Of a stretch of DNA of 64,000 bases, positions 43,428-53,800 are shown one piece after another (position 1 is the stretch's first letter; each line of letters starts with the position of its first letter). The translations under genes were made by a program, and so were the position numbers. The DNA is from DATEDA01 sp963789885 (GTDB lineage Bacteria; Pseudomonadota; Gammaproteobacteria; Burkholderiales; SG8-39). The stretch covers positions 1 through 64,000 of the forward strand of contig CAWBNB010000037.1 in NCBI GenBank assembly GCA_963789885.1, given 5' to 3'. The notes beneath the pieces were generated by a model. The model saw only the letters and a program-made list of their open reading frames with translations, was not told the DNA's origin and did no database searches.

Positions 43428-45320
43428 ATGAACGCCGGCGAGCGCAGCCAGTTCGGCCTCCTCGCGGAGCGGCGCTTCGGTCCGTTCTTCGGGGTGCAGT
43501 TCCTCGGCGCCTTCAACGACAACGTCTTCAAGCAGGCGCTGGTGATCCTGATCGCCTTCCACGCCGCCGGGTTCGCGGGCCTCGCGCCGGAGGTGATGGT
43601 GAACCTCGCGGGCGGGCTCTTCATCCTGCCCTTCTTTCTCTTCTCCGCCACCGCCGGGCAGCTCGCCGACAAGTACGACAAGGCGCGGATCATCCGCCTG
43701 GTCAAGGTGCTCGAGATCGCGATCATGGCGATCGCGGCGGCCGGGTTCATCCGGCACGACGTGGTCCTGCTGCTCGCGGCGCTCTGCCTGCTCGGGTTCC
43801 ACTCGACCCTGTTCGGGCCGGTGAAGTACGCGATCCTGCCCCAGGCGCTGCACGAACCGGAGCTCGTCGGCGGCAACGCGCTGGTCGAGACCGGCACGTC
43901 GCTCGCGATCCTCGCCGGCACCATCCTCGGCGGCCTGCTGATCGCGCTGCCGTCGGGGCCCGGGCTCCTCGTGCCGGTCGTGACGATCGGGGTCGCGGTG
44001 CTCGGCTACGCGGTCAGCCGCTTCGTGCCGCTCGCGCCGCCGCCGCAGGCCGATCTCGCGATCGACTGGAATCCGTTCACCGAGACCTGGCGCAACCTCG
44101 AGTTCACCCGGCGGAACCGCGCGGTGTTCCTGTCGATCCTCGGCGTGTCGTGGTTCTGGTTCTTCGGCGCGCTGATGATCGCGCAGTTCCCGGCGTACGC
44201 GAGGACCTGGCTCGGCGGCGACGAGGGCGTCGCCACGGCGCTCTTCGCCACGCTCTCGATCGGGATCGGCGTGGGCTCGCTCCTCTGCGAGCGCATGTCC
44301 GGCCACAAGGTCGAGATCGGCCTGGTGCCGTTCGGATCGATCGGGCTCACCGTCTTCGCCCTCGACCTCTTTTTCGCGACCCCCTCGACGCCGATCGCGG
44401 GCACGGCCGGCATCGGTGCGTTCCTCGCCGCGCCCGGCTCGATCCGCATCCTCGCCGACATCGCGCTGATCGGGCTGTTCGGCGGGTTCTACATCGTGCC
44501 GCTCTATGCGCTGATCCAGAGCCGCTCGGACCGCTCGCACCAGTCCCGCATCATTGCGGGCAACAACATCCTGAACGCTCTCTTCATCGTCGCGGCCGCG
44601 CTGGTCGGCGCCGGCTTCCTCTCGCTCGGCGCGACGGTGCCGCAGCTCTTTCTGCTGACCGCCGTCCTGAACGCCGCGGTCGCCGCGTTCATCTACGCGC
44701 AGGTGCCGGAGTTCCTGATGCGGTTCCTGGCGTGGCTGCTCGTCCACTCGGTCTACCGCGTCGAGAAGTCGGGCCTCGAGAACATCCCCGAGGAGGGGCC
44801 GGCGGTGCTCGTCTGCAACCACGTGAGCTTCGTCGACGCGGTGGTGATCATGGCCGCGTGCCGGCGGCCGATCCGGTTCGTGATGGACTACGCGATCTTC
44901 AAGGTCCCGGTGCTCAGCTTCATCTTTCGCACCGGCGGTGCGATTCCGATCGCGCCGCGCAAGGTCGACCCGGGGATGATGGAGCGGGCGTTCGACGAGG
45001 TCGCCGCGTCGCTCCGCAGCGGCCAGCTGGTCGGGATCTTCCCGGAAGGGCGGATCACCGACACGGGCGAGATGTACCCGTTCCGTCCCGGCATCCAGCG
45101 GATCGTCGAGGAGACGCCGGTGCCGGTGGTGCCGCTCGCGCTGCGCGGGCTGTGGGGCAGCTTCTTCAGCCGCAAGGGCGGGCCGGCGATGACAAAGCCC
45201 TTCCGCCGCGCGCCGTTCGCGAAGATCGGCCTGGCGGCGTCGCGGCCCGTCCCGCCGGAGCGCGCGAGCCCCGAGGCGCTGCAGGCCGAGGTGCAGGCAC
45301 TGCGCGGGGACTGGCGCTGA
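43428..45320 (+). CDS. LplT-like MFS permease fused to PlsC-type acyltransferase
   Basis: 630 residues in two parts. Residues ~1-420 are an MFS permease like the lysophospholipid flippase LplT (FLGAFNDNVFKQALVILIAF, then LFGPVKYAILPQ). Residues ~430-630 are a 1-acylglycerol-3-phosphate acyltransferase: VLVCNHVSFVDAVV with the NHxxxxD catalytic pair, and IFPEGRIT, the EGxR substrate motif. The fusion probably flips lysophospholipid inward and re-acylates it. E. coli Aas pairs the acyltransferase with an acyl-ACP synthetase instead; that domain is absent here, so acyl-ACP or acyl-CoA must come from elsewhere. It sits behind an ArsR regulator and the repeat-hairpin element. Confidence 0.92.
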   Translation: MNAGERSQFGLLAERRFGPFFGVQFLGAFNDNVFKQALVILIAFHAAGFAGLAPEVMVNLAGGLFILPFFLFSATAGQLADKYDKARIIRLVKVLEIAIMAIAAAGFIRHDVVLLLAALCLLGFHSTLFGPVKYAILPQALHEPELVGGNALVETGTSLAILAGTILGGLLIALPSGPGLLVPVVTIGVAVLGYAVSRFVPLAPPPQADLAIDWNPFTETWRNLEFTRRNRAVFLSILGVSWFWFFGALMIAQFPAYARTWLGGDEGVATALFATLSIGIGVGSLLCERMSGHKVEIGLVPFGSIGLTVFALDLFFATPSTPIAGTAGIGAFLAAPGSIRILADIALIGLFGGFYIVPLYALIQSRSDRSHQSRIIAGNNILNALFIVAAALVGAGFLSLGATVPQLFLLTAVLNAAVAAFIYAQVPEFLMRFLAWLLVHSVYRVEKSGLENIPEEGPAVLVCNHVSFVDAVVIMAACRRPIRFVMDYAIFKVPVLSFIFRTGGAIPIAPRKVDPGMMERAFDEVAASLRSGQLVGIFPEGRITDTGEMYPFRPGIQRIVEETPVPVVPLALRGLWGSFFSRKGGPAMTKPFRRAPFAKIGLAASRPVPPERASPEALQAEVQALRGDWR

Positions 45321-45345
45321 CGACGGCGACGGACGGGGAGACGAA

Positions 45346-48078
45346 ATGACCTGGCTCATCGGAGCTCTGATCGGCGCGGCGCTCGGCGTCGCGATCGACC
45401 GGGACGCGTGGCTCGCGGGCGCGATCATCGGCGGGGTCATCGGGTGGCTCGTCGGGCGGAAGCGGCTAATCGACAAGGACGATCGCTACGCGGCGCTCGA
45501 GCGGCGGCTGCAGGCGCTCGAGCAGCGGCTGGACCGGTTCGACGGCCGGCGCGCCACGCCGGAACCGCCAGCGGAGCCGGCACCGGAGTTGGTAGAGCCG
45601 AGTGCGCCGGCCGCGCCGATGCCGGTCGCGGAACCGGCGCGCACTGCACCCGTGGCGCCGGCGTCGGAGCCGGCGACGATGGCGGCGCCGGTCGCGCACA
45701 TGGATGAGGCGCTCCCGGCTGCGGCGGAAGCGCCCGCGCCGCGATCGAAGGGACTCGAGGATTCGGCGATCTGGCGCTGGCTCACCGGCGGGAACACGGT
45801 CGTTCGCGTCGGCGTCGTCGTGCTGTTCTTCGGCGTCGCATTCCTGCTCCGCTACGCGTACGAGCACGTGCACGCGCCGATCGAGTTGCGGCTCGCCGGG
45901 GTCACGGCCGGCGCGATCGCGCTGCTCGCGTTCGGCTGGCGCCTGCGCGAGCGGCGTACCGGCTACGCGCTCGCCCTCCAGGGCGGCGGGATCGGTGTGC
46001 TGTACCTCGTGATCTTCGCGGCGTTCAAGCTCTACAACCTGATTCCGCCGGCGCCGGCGTTCGCGCTGCTCGTCGGCGTGGCCGCATTTTCGGCGGTCGT
46101 CGCGGTAATCCAGGACTCGCGCTCGCTTGCGGTGCTCGGCGTCTCTGGCGGCTTCCTCGCGCCGATCCTCGCGTCGAGCGGCGGCGGCAGCCACGTGATG
46201 CTCTTCAGCTACTACGCGGTCCTGAACGCCGGCATCCTCGGCATCGCGTGGTTCAAGGCGTGGCGGGTCCTGAACCTCGTCGGCTTCGGATTCACCTTCG
46301 CGATCGGCACGCTCTGGGGCGTCCAGCTCTACCGGCCGGAGCAGTTCGCGACGACCGAGCCGTTCCTCGTGCTCTTCTTCCTCTTCTACCTGGCGATTCC
46401 GCTCGCCTTCGCGCACCGTCAGGCGGGCAGGCTGGAGCGCTACGTCGACGCGACGCTCGTCTTCGGCGTGCCGCTCGTCGCGTTCGGCCTGCAGGTCGGA
46501 CTCGTGCGCGGGATCGAGTACGGCGCGGCGTGGAGCGCGCTCGCGCTGGCCGCGCTGTATCTCGTGCTCGCGAAGGCGGTCTGGGGCCGTGCCGGCGAGC
46601 GGCTCCGGTTGCTCGCCGAGAGCTTCCTCGCGCTCGGCGTCGTGTTCGGGACGCTCGCGATCCCGCTCGCGCTCGAGGGGCGATGGACCTCGGCGGCCTG
46701 GGCGCTCGAAGGCGCGGCGATCGTCTGGGTCGGCGTGCGGCAGCAGCGGCTCGCGGCGCGGCTCTTCGGTCTCGCGCTCCAGTTCCTCGCCGGGCTTGCG
46801 TTCCTCGCCGACACGAGCGGGGCAATCGGCGCGCTGGCGATCGCGAACAGCTTCTATCTCGGCTGCCTGTTCGTCGCGCTCGGCGGACTGTTCTGCGCGT
46901 GGTATCTCGACCGGCACCGCGAGCGGGTCAGCCGCGGCGAGCGGGCGGCGGCGCACGTGCTCTTCGGCTGGGGGATCCTGTGGTGGGTGGCCGGCGGTCT
47001 GCACGAGATCGACCACCACGTCGGCCATCCCTATCGCGAGCAGGCGGCGCTGCTCTTCTTCACCGGCTCGTGCGTCGCGTTCAGCGGGCTGCACACCCGC
47101 CTCGACTGGCGTGCCGCACGCTACGCGGCCCTCGCCCAGCTTCCGCTGATGATCGGCAGTGCGATTGCGGCGGCCGACGCCTACACCCATCCGTTCGTGC
47201 GCATCGGCTGGATCGCGTGGCCGGTTGCGTTCGCCGTGCACCTACTCGTGCTCCGGCGCCACGAGACGCCGAACAGCCGCTATCAATACTGGCTGCACGC
47301 CGCCGGCCTCTGGCTGTTGGCTGCGCTCGGGACGTGGGAGGTCGGCTGGGCAATCGACCACCTGGTCCGGGGCAAGGCGGTCTGGCCGCTGATCGCCTTT
47401 GCGCTCGTGCCCGGAGCGCTGCTCGCCCTGCTCGCGCTGCGCGGGACGCGTCTCGGCTGGCCGGTCGCTGCGCATCGCGACGCCTACCTGGTCGCGGGCA
47501 GCGCGCCGCTCGCCGTCTTCCTCGTGCTGTGGGCGCTCCTGGTGAATTTCCTGTCGACCGGCGACCCGTCGCCGCTGCCGTACGTCCCGATCCTGAACCC
47601 GCTCGACCTCGCGGTGCTCGGCGCGGTGCTCGTCGTCGCGCTCTGGTTCGTCGAGGGCCGCAAGCTCGCGATTCCGGCGTTCGCGATCGGATCGCCGGCG
47701 GCGGGTTACGGCCTCTGCGCGGCGGCGGCGTTCGTCTGGGTGAACGCCGTGCTGCTCCGGACGCTGCATCACTGGGCGGGCGTGCCGTTCGACCTGGAGC
47801 GGATGCTGCGCTCCGATCTCGTCCAGACGTCGTTTTCGATCCTGTGGACGCTGATCGCGCTCGCGACGATGGTGCTCGCGACGCGTCGCGGCCTGCGGGC
47901 GGCCTGGCTCGCCGGCGGCGCGCTGCTGCTCGTCGTGGTCGCGAAACTGTTCGTCGTCGACCTGTCCAACGTCGGCACGATCGCCCGCATCGTGTCGTTC
48001 ATCGGCGTCGGCGTGCTGATGCTCGTCGTCGGTTACTTCTCGCCGGTGCCGCCGAAAGTCCGCGAGGAACCCAGATGA
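45346..48078 (+). CDS. DUF2339 multi-pass membrane protein
   Basis: 910 residues. A glycine-rich double hydrophobic start (MTWLIGALIGAALGVAIDRD) is followed by a short coiled coil (YAALERRLQALEQRLDRF) and a Pro/Ala-rich linker, then more than 20 transmembrane segments, starting with VVRVGVVVLFFGVAFLLRYA near residue 150. This is the architecture of DUF2339 proteins. Their role is unknown; they are often paired with DUF3999, as here, with stop and start overlapping (ATGA at 48075-48078). The pair may act together in the envelope. Confidence 0.92.
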   Translation: MTWLIGALIGAALGVAIDRDAWLAGAIIGGVIGWLVGRKRLIDKDDRYAALERRLQALEQRLDRFDGRRATPEPPAEPAPELVEPSAPAAPMPVAEPARTAPVAPASEPATMAAPVAHMDEALPAAAEAPAPRSKGLEDSAIWRWLTGGNTVVRVGVVVLFFGVAFLLRYAYEHVHAPIELRLAGVTAGAIALLAFGWRLRERRTGYALALQGGGIGVLYLVIFAAFKLYNLIPPAPAFALLVGVAAFSAVVAVIQDSRSLAVLGVSGGFLAPILASSGGGSHVMLFSYYAVLNAGILGIAWFKAWRVLNLVGFGFTFAIGTLWGVQLYRPEQFATTEPFLVLFFLFYLAIPLAFAHRQAGRLERYVDATLVFGVPLVAFGLQVGLVRGIEYGAAWSALALAALYLVLAKAVWGRAGERLRLLAESFLALGVVFGTLAIPLALEGRWTSAAWALEGAAIVWVGVRQQRLAARLFGLALQFLAGLAFLADTSGAIGALAIANSFYLGCLFVALGGLFCAWYLDRHRERVSRGERAAAHVLFGWGILWWVAGGLHEIDHHVGHPYREQAALLFFTGSCVAFSGLHTRLDWRAARYAALAQLPLMIGSAIAAADAYTHPFVRIGWIAWPVAFAVHLLVLRRHETPNSRYQYWLHAAGLWLLAALGTWEVGWAIDHLVRGKAVWPLIAFALVPGALLALLALRGTRLGWPVAAHRDAYLVAGSAPLAVFLVLWALLVNFLSTGDPSPLPYVPILNPLDLAVLGAVLVVALWFVEGRKLAIPAFAIGSPAAGYGLCAAAAFVWVNAVLLRTLHHWAGVPFDLERMLRSDLVQTSFSILWTLIALATMVLATRRGLRAAWLAGGALLLVVVAKLFVVDLSNVGTIARIVSFIGVGVLMLVVGYFSPVPPKVREEPR

Positions 48079-49478
48079 GACGTCTCGCTCCGTTCCTGCT
48101 GCTCCTGCCCGCGCTGGCCGCCGCCGAGCGGCCGCAGGATTTCGCCTATGGCATCCCGCTCGCGGTCGACGGCCGGGAAGCGTTCTACCAGGTCGAGGTG
48201 CCCCGGGCGGTGTACGACGGCGTGGTCCGCGCCGATCTCGGGGACGTGCGCGTCTTCAATGCCGCGGGCGAGGTCGTCCCGCACGCGCTGCGGCCGCGCC
48301 TGACCGCGACCAGGGCCGTGTCGCCACCGGCGCAGGCGCCGCTGTTCCCGCTCCGCACCGACGCTCCGGCGGGGATCGACGGTCTCGACCTGCGGGTCGA
48401 GAAATCCGGCGACCGCACGGTTGTCAGTCTTCGCACGCGCGACGGCAAGCCGGCGGGCGGGACGAAGCTGGTGGGCTACGTGGCCGACGTGAGCGGTCTC
48501 GATGCAGTGGTGCGGGCAGTCGTGCTCGAGCTGCCGCCGAACGTGGACAACGTGACGACTCGCGTGATGCTGGAGGCGAGCGACGACCTGCGGCAATGGA
48601 CGACGCTCGCGTCGGGCGTGAGCGTCCTCAGGCTCGCGGCGGGCGGCGAGCGGCTCGAGCAGCTGCGGATCGAGTTCCCGGCGCGCAAGGCGAAATACCT
48701 TCGTTTGACCTGGCCCGGGCGCGGGAGGCCGCTGGAGCTCGCGGGCGTCGCGGTCGAGCCGGGAGAGACGATCGTCGAAGCGCCACGCCAGTGGCACGAG
48801 GTGCCGGGCGCCGCGGTCAAAGACAGGCCGGGCGAGTTCGAGTTCGACCTCGGCGGTCAGCTTCCGGTCGACCGGCTGCGCGTTGCGCTCCCGCAGCCCA
48901 ACACCGTAGCCGTGATCGAGATCCTCGCGCGCGCGAAGCACGCGGACCCTTGGCGGGCGGTGACGCGGACGACGGTCTTTCGCCTGAACCGCGAGGGCGA
49001 GGAGCTCAAGAGCCCTGACATCGCGATCGGCGGCACGGCCGACCGGTACTGGCTCGTGAAGATCGATCCGCGCGGCGGCGGAATCGGCGGCGGACGGCTT
49101 GCGCTCGGCGCCGGATGGGTACCGCACCGGCTCGTGTTCGCCGCGCGCGGCGCAGCGCCGTTTCAACTGGCCTATGGCAGCCGGGAAGCGAAACCCGCGG
49201 CGTACGCCATCGCGACGCTGGTTCCCGGCTACAAGGACGAAGCCACCCTCGGCGTCGGATCGGCGCAGCCGGGTGCCGGAGCCCCGACGGTCGCGATCGG
49301 CGCCGCGCAGACTGCGGCGCCACAGCCGCTCGGTGGTGAGCAGGCGACGCGCGAGAGAATCGACTGGAAGCGCTGGGCGCTCTGGGCCAGCCTGGTGCTC
49401 GGCGTCGCGGTGCTGGGCCTGATGGCGCTCGGACTCTGGCGGCAGATGTCGAAGCCCGCCGACCCGCCGCAACAGTAG
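48075..49478 (+). CDS. DUF3999 protein, exported and C-terminally anchored
   Basis: 467 residues with a signal peptide (MRRLAPFLLLLPALAAAE). The long beta-rich body includes VVLELPPNVDNVTTRVMLEA and a discoidin/galactose-binding-like segment WTTLASGVSVLRLAAGGE. A transmembrane helix near the C-terminus (ALWASLVLGVAVLGLMALGL) leaves a short cytoplasmic tail, so most of the protein is periplasmic. It matches DUF3999, usually encoded directly after DUF2339. Its ATG overlaps the DUF2339 stop, so the two are likely made together. Confidence 0.9.
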   Translation: MRRLAPFLLLLPALAAAERPQDFAYGIPLAVDGREAFYQVEVPRAVYDGVVRADLGDVRVFNAAGEVVPHALRPRLTATRAVSPPAQAPLFPLRTDAPAGIDGLDLRVEKSGDRTVVSLRTRDGKPAGGTKLVGYVADVSGLDAVVRAVVLELPPNVDNVTTRVMLEASDDLRQWTTLASGVSVLRLAAGGERLEQLRIEFPARKAKYLRLTWPGRGRPLELAGVAVEPGETIVEAPRQWHEVPGAAVKDRPGEFEFDLGGQLPVDRLRVALPQPNTVAVIEILARAKHADPWRAVTRTTVFRLNREGEELKSPDIAIGGTADRYWLVKIDPRGGGIGGGRLALGAGWVPHRLVFAARGAAPFQLAYGSREAKPAAYAIATLVPGYKDEATLGVGSAQPGAGAPTVAIGAAQTAAPQPLGGEQATRERIDWKRWALWASLVLGVAVLGLMALGLWRQMSKPADPPQQ

Positions 49479-49492
49479 GAATTCCCGACGAC

Positions 49493-49681
49493 CTAGCGCC
49501 GCCCGCTCCGCCCCCAGACGTACCGCACGACGCGCTGCCATCGGCTCTGCGGCTGCGCCAGCGGATTGCGCATCTTCTGCGCGTCCCGGTCGCGCTCGAC
49601 GCTTTTCTTCACCTGCTCGTGGATCTGGCGCATGGTCAGCCCGCCGGGGCCCTTCAGCTTGTCGGGATCGTCGGTCGCCAT
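49493..49681 (-). CDS. Small basic hypothetical protein
   Basis: 62 residues, MATDDPDKLKGPGGLTMRQI then a charged helical stretch (HEQVKKSVERDRDAQKMRN) and a basic, aromatic end (RVVRYVWGRSGRR). It fills the gap between convergent DUF3999 and divergent aroC. The ribosome-binding site is weak and I recognise no family, but the composition is unlike chance antisense frames here, so it is probably real. Confidence 0.55.
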   Translation of the reverse strand: MATDDPDKLKGPGGLTMRQIHEQVKKSVERDRDAQKMRNPLAQPQSRWQRVVRYVWGRSGRR

Positions 49682-49722
49682 AGCAGTCGAATGCTAAACT
49701 CGATTGCGTTTGGACGACACTC

Positions 49723-50823
49723 ATGTCCGGCAACACGATCGGCAAGCTCTATTGCGTGACCTCGTTCGGCGAGAGTCACGGGCCCGCGTACGGCGGGGTC
49801 GTCGACGGCTGCCCGCCGGGCATGGCGCTCGGGGCCGCGGACATCCAGCAGGAGCTCGACCGGCGGAAGCCCGGCACCTCGCGTCACGTGACCCAGCGGC
49901 AGGAGTCCGACGCGATCGAGATCCTCTCCGGCGTCTTCGAGGGCCGCACGACCGGGACGCCGATCGGCTTCCTGATCCGCAACGAAGACCAGCGGAGCAA
50001 GGATTACAGCAAGCTCGCCGACACGTTCCGTCCGGGGCACGCCGACTACACCTACTGGCAGAAGTACGGCATCCGCGACTATCGCGGCGGCGGGCGCGCG
50101 TCGGCACGCGAAACGACGATCCGGGTCGCCGCCGGGGCGATCGCGAAGAAGTGGCTCCGGGAGCGCTACGGCGTGGTGATCCGCGGGCACCTCGCGCAGC
50201 TCGGTCCCATCCCGATCGAATTCAAGTCGTGGGAGGCGGTCGGACGGAACGCATTCTTCGCCCCCGATGCGGCGGTCGTGCCGCGGCTCGAGCAGTTCAT
50301 GGACGAGCTGCGGCACGCCGGCGATTCGTGCGGCGCGAGGGTGCGAGTCGTTGCCGAGAGCGTCCCCGTCGGCTGGGGCGAACCGGTCTATGACCGGCTG
50401 GACGCCGACATCGCCTACGCGATGATGGGCATCAACGCCGTCAAGGGCGTGGAGATCGGCGCGGGGTTCGCGTCGATCACGCAGAAGGGGAGCGAGCACG
50501 GCGACGAGCTGAGGCCCGAGGGCTTTCTGTCGAACAACGCCGGCGGCACGCTCGGCGGCATCTCCACCGGACAGGACGTCGTGGTCGGTATCGCGCTCAA
50601 GCCGACCTCCAGCATCCGCGTGCCCCGCCGCTCGATCGACCGGCAGGGGCAGCCCACGACGGTCGAGACCACCGGCCGCCATGACCCGTGCGTGGGCATT
50701 CGCGCAACGCCGATTGCGGAAGCGATGCTGGCGATCGTGCTGATGGACCACGCGCTGCGCCACCGCGCCCAGTGCGGCGACGTCACGCCGCCCGCTCCTC
50801 CGATTCCCGGCAAGGCCGGCTGA
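49723..50823 (+). CDS. aroC: Chorismate synthase
   Basis: 366 residues. The three family signatures are present: GESHGPAYGGVVDGCPPG at about 17-34, GRASARETTIRVAAGAIAKK near 126, and RHDPCVGIRATPIAEAMLAI near 322. The enzyme uses reduced FMN to make chorismate from EPSP, the last shared step of aromatic biosynthesis, in the cytosol. Length is normal. TGCTAAACT at 49692-49700 is a plausible extended -10. It converges with the MFS-spermidine synthase gene (9-base gap). Confidence 0.97.
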   Translation: MSGNTIGKLYCVTSFGESHGPAYGGVVDGCPPGMALGAADIQQELDRRKPGTSRHVTQRQESDAIEILSGVFEGRTTGTPIGFLIRNEDQRSKDYSKLADTFRPGHADYTYWQKYGIRDYRGGGRASARETTIRVAAGAIAKKWLRERYGVVIRGHLAQLGPIPIEFKSWEAVGRNAFFAPDAAVVPRLEQFMDELRHAGDSCGARVRVVAESVPVGWGEPVYDRLDADIAYAMMGINAVKGVEIGAGFASITQKGSEHGDELRPEGFLSNNAGGTLGGISTGQDVVVGIALKPTSSIRVPRRSIDRQGQPTTVETTGRHDPCVGIRATPIAEAMLAIVLMDHALRHRAQCGDVTPPAPPIPGKAG

Positions 50824-50832
50824 GCGGCGGGC

Positions 50833-53800
50833 TCAGCGCGGCGTCGGCGTCGTCGGCGCGGGCGCGACCGTTTTCGCGACCGCGAGGTAGGCGTAGAGCA
50901 GCCTGAGATCCAGCGAGAGCCCGGAGCGCGCCGCCTCCGTGGAGTGCTTGTCCCATGCGCTCTGCGCACGGTCGAGCTGTCCGGTGAGGATGTTGCCGGT
51001 GAGCGAGGCGGTGAGCAGGTACTGCGTGTGGCTCGACGACAGTTCCTTGCCGGCCGCGAGGATCTCGTCGGCGTACCGCGCCATCGCCGGCGCCTCGCGC
51101 GCGCCGGCCGCGCGGAAGAGCTGCAGCCACTGCCGATCCTCCGCGGCCAGCCGCTTGTAGCAGGGGGCGTGCTCGAACCGCGACCAGATCGCATCGGCCT
51201 CCGCCGGCTCGAGCACCGGGTTGGCGATCCGCGCGACGTGGAAGAGCGAGTGTAGCCAGACGTCGTAGGTCTGGGCGTCGACGCAATCCAACCCGCGCAT
51301 CTTCGACAGCTCCAGGTTCTTCTCGAGGTCCGCCGGGATGCCGAGCGCGACCGGCGGCTTCGCCTCGAGGTAGAAGTCGCGCGCATAGCGGGCGCGCCGC
51401 GCGAGCTCGATCCGCTCGAGGAAGTCGTCGCCGTCGTAGGAGAGCGGGCGCACCACGCGCTTGCGGCTCTCCAGCATGGCGACGATCGGGATGCCCTCGG
51501 CGCCGATCCGCGTGAGATCGCCGGCGCCGCTCTGCAGGAACCGGTAGCGCGACGCGTTGAGGTCGAGGTACGGCGCGTAGTCCGAGTTCACCGGTGCGGC
51601 GTACGACAGGAAGAGCGGGTGCAGCGAGTCCTTGCCGCCCAGCCGGCGGATGTCGAGGTCGCCGACGCGCTGCACGTGCACCTTGCGCAGCTCCGCCGCG
51701 ACGCCCGGCATCTGGAACACGTCGTAGAGCGGCCGCGCGAGCGTCTCGCGCTCGCCGGCGACGATCAGCAGGTCGGAGTCGGTCGCGGCGTAGATCGCGT
51801 AATCGGGAAAGTTGTCGGCGAGCGCGCGCAGCACCGAGGCGACCAGGCTCGGGTCGATCTCGTACAGCTGGAACCACTGCACCATCACGCCGCCCGGGTT
51901 GAGATAGCGGCGCACGTGGCGGTAGAACTCGGTCGTGAACAGGCTCGAGACGCCGCTCACCCACGGGTTGGACGGCTCCGACACGATGATGTCGTAGCGC
52001 TCGTTGTGGGTGGAGAAGTAGGTCTTCGCGTCGTCGAACACGATGCGGCTGCGCGGGTCGGCGAACGCCGACGCGTTGCGCGCCGCGAACGCGCGCGAGG
52101 CCTCCGCCATCGCCGGCTCGATCTCGATCGTGTCCACGCGCTCGATCGTCGTGGCGGCGAGCATCGTGTGCGTCGTGAGCCCGGTGCCGATGCCGATGAT
52201 CGCGACGCGCTTCGCGTCGGGCTTGTGCGCGAGCGGCACCGCGGCGGTGAGCACCATCGTCACCTCGTCGGAGATCCGCGCGCCCTCCTCGAGGTTGATC
52301 GCCCCGTCCGACTTGCCGTTGGTGCGCAAGGACAGTCCCTCGCGGAACTGCAGCAGCGCGACCGAGGTCGTCTTGCCGTCGCGGTAGAACTTGAGCTCGG
52401 CGTCCTGCGCGGTGTAGAGATCGCCGCGGCGAAAGACGCCGGACGCCATCTTGTGCGGGTCGAGCGTGACCGCGAAGGCAACGACTGCGAGCGCGGCGAT
52501 CGCGCCGAGCGTCAGGCCGAGGGTGAGTCCGCCCGGCAGCGGTTCGCCGACCGGTCGCGAGGTCCGCGTGCGCACCTGGCTGCCGATCGCGAGGCGCCAC
52601 AGCAGCACGAGCCCGAGGGCGAGATCCAGAGCGGCACCGGCGGTGATCAGCCCCTTCAGCCCGAGGAGCGGCATGCCGACGTGCGCGGCGAACACCACGC
52701 CGGCGATCGAGCCGAGCGTGTTCGACGCGTACACCGCGCCGATCGACCGCTCGCCATGGCCGGCGGCGAGGAGCGCGTAGGTGATGAGCGGCAGCGTCAT
52801 CCCGGCGCAGAAGGCGGCCGGGAACATCATCGCGAGCGCGATGCCGTGGCTCGCGACGAGGAAGATGCCGTAGCCCGCGTCGGTCTTGGCGGTCCCGCGG
52901 ATCACGAGCTGCATCATCTCGAAGGCCGCGCCGTACAGCGGCAGCGTCGCGAGCGCGCAGAGCCCCATGACGATCTGCACCACGCCGAGGAATGCTAGCG
53001 GGCTGCGTGCACGGTCGATGCGGCTGCGCACCCAGTACCCGCCGCACGCGAGCCCGAGGATGAACGCCGACAGCATCAGCTCGAACGAATGGGTCGCCGC
53101 GCCGAGCACGAGCGTGAGCATCCGGATCCAGCCGACCTCGTAGATGAACGACGCCATCCCGGTCAGACCGGCCACCAGGAGGAGCAGGCGCCACGGCGCG
53201 TCCGCGCCGCGCGACTCGACGCGTCGCGCGAGCGTCAACGACGCGACGCGCGCGGGGTCGGGGTCGCGTCCCGGCGCGATGAGCCAGACGATCGCGGCAA
53301 GGGCGAGGTTGAGCACGCCGGCGGCCTGGATCGTACCCGGCAGCCCCAGCCGCTCGATCATCACGAACCCGCTCGCGAGCACGCCGACCGCCGCGCCGAG
53401 GCTGTTCGTGAAGTAGAGCATCGCGAGCGACTCGCCGGGCCGCTCGGGATGCCGCCGCAGCAGTCCGGCGCTCATGAGCGGGAACGTGGCGCCGAGCAGC
53501 ACCGATTGCGGCAGGATGAGCAGCGCCGCGAGGAGCCACTTCACCGCGGCCGCGCCAGTGTCGGCGCCGAGCGCCGGGAGGATCGAGTCGTACGCCGCGT
53601 TGGTCGTCGCGACGAATACTGGATGGAAGAGGAGCGCGGCGAGCCCGATCACCGCCTCGACGATCGCGTAGCCGCGCAGCAGGTTTCCGAGGCGTGCCGA
53701 GAAGCGGCCGGCGAGCCACGCGCCCGCCGCCATCCCGCCCATGAAGAGCGCGAGCACGAGCGTCTGGGCGTAGGCGGCGTGGCCGAGGAAGAGCTTTAGA

